NCBI GenBank assembly: GCA_036745195.1
Contig: DAIOGO010000162.1
Span: 1-5,670, forward strand
DNA length: 5,670 nucleotides
Direction: 5' to 3'
Source of the DNA: JBFHRE01 sp036745195
Lineage (GTDB): Bacteria; Actinomycetota; Acidimicrobiia; Spongiisociales; ZC4RG35
Shown here: piece after piece, positions 5,352 to 5,670 of the stretch
Layout: each line of letters starts with the position of its first letter
How positions within the stretch are numbered: the first letter of the stretch is position 1
Translations under genes and position numbers: made by a program
The notes under the pieces: model-generated
The model's input: only the letters and a program-made list of their open reading frames with translations
What the model was told of the DNA's origin: nothing
Databases searched by the model: none

Positions 5352-5670
5352 ATGGCCGATTTCCCCCACGAGTTCGAATTCGATGTCCTGCTGCGCGACG
5401 GAGGTGTGGTCCATTTCCGCCCGATCCGTCCCGAAGACGCCCCGTTGGAGCACGAGTTCATCCTCCGGGTCGGGCCCCAGAGCATGTACCAGCGCTTCTT
5501 TCGGGCGAAGAAGGACCTCTCGCCGGAGGAACTGCGCTACTTCACCACCATCGACTACGACGATCGGATGGCGCTGATCGCCCTCGACGGCGATCGGATG
5601 GTGGCGGTGGGGCGCTACGACGTCACCAGCACCGACGGACCCGCCAGCGGACGGGTGGCCGAGGTGGCCT
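5352..5670 (+). CDS. GNAT-family acetyltransferase domain, 5' fragment
   Basis: This is the first 106 codons of a gene that continues beyond the window. The sequence LLRDGGVVHFRPIRPEDAP (13-31) followed by MYQRFF (45-50), LSPEEL (55-60), FTTIDYDDRMALIAL (63-77) and GRYDV (84-88) matches the GNAT domain found in Pat-type protein acetyltransferases, which modify acyl-CoA synthetases. It also matches the bifunctional proteins that fuse GNAT to an acetate-CoA ligase-like domain. The acetyl-CoA-binding loop (R/QxxGxG/A) lies past the window edge, so activity cannot be judged and the full architecture is unknown. ATG 5352 is the only ATG start before the upstream in-frame stop at 5289; a TTG at 5313 is a poor alternative. 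CGGAG touches the ATG with no spacer, so ribosome loading there is unclear. No TANNNT element is visible between the repeats and the start. Confidence 0.8.
   Translation, partial: MADFPHEFEFDVLLRDGGVVHFRPIRPEDAPLEHEFILRVGPQSMYQRFFRAKKDLSPEELRYFTTIDYDDRMALIALDGDRMVAVGRYDVTSTDGPASGRVAEVA

Noticed and set aside
5261..5485. Minus-strand open frame overlapping the repeats and the GNAT start
   Set aside because: It is antisense to the GNAT domain, which is well supported, and begins inside it without family resemblance.

Overview
The window is GC-rich, with dense coding, GTG/ATG starts and two 4-base ATGA stop/start overlaps. Together with an Ala/Thr/Pro-rich linker after a lipobox, this suggests a high-GC actinobacterium, perhaps Acidimicrobiia-like. 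That taxonomic guess is inference; no rRNA or marker gene is present.

Layout. (1) Positions 1-293, + strand: the 3' end of a VOC/glyoxalase-fold gene. (2) Positions 294-358: a short convergent gap holding a strong 11-bp GC hairpin. (3) Positions 359-5024, - strand: five genes reading right to left, in the order TfoX N-terminal-domain protein (4695-5024), 8-oxoguanine deaminase-type amidohydrolase (3331-4698), ABC ATPase (2504-3235), ABC permease (1629-2507) and NMT1/THI5-like substrate-binding lipoprotein (359-1552). The first two genes overlap by 4 bases, as do the ATPase and permease. The 95-base gap between deaminase and ATPase contains a hairpin and a possible internal promoter. (4) Positions 5025-5351: a divergent intergenic region, most of it heptanucleotide tandem repeats. 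About 32 seven-base units in four sequence families span 5044-5295, including a 29-nt perfect polypyrimidine mirror repeat. (5) Positions 5352-5670, + strand: the start of a GNAT acetyltransferase domain that runs off the window.

How the genes may work together. The binding protein, permease and ATPase form a complete NitT/TauT-type importer of the subgroup often linked to pyrimidine or purine-like ligands. The deaminase is expected to convert 8-oxoguanine to urate and ammonia. A reasonable hypothesis is an uptake-and-deamination module for oxidised or related purines, giving the cell nitrogen. The TfoX-like protein is translationally coupled to the deaminase but has no obvious role in it.

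The most unusual object is the heptanucleotide repeat region. It does not encode a credible protein, is not a CRISPR array, and lies where promoters for both flanking genes should be.
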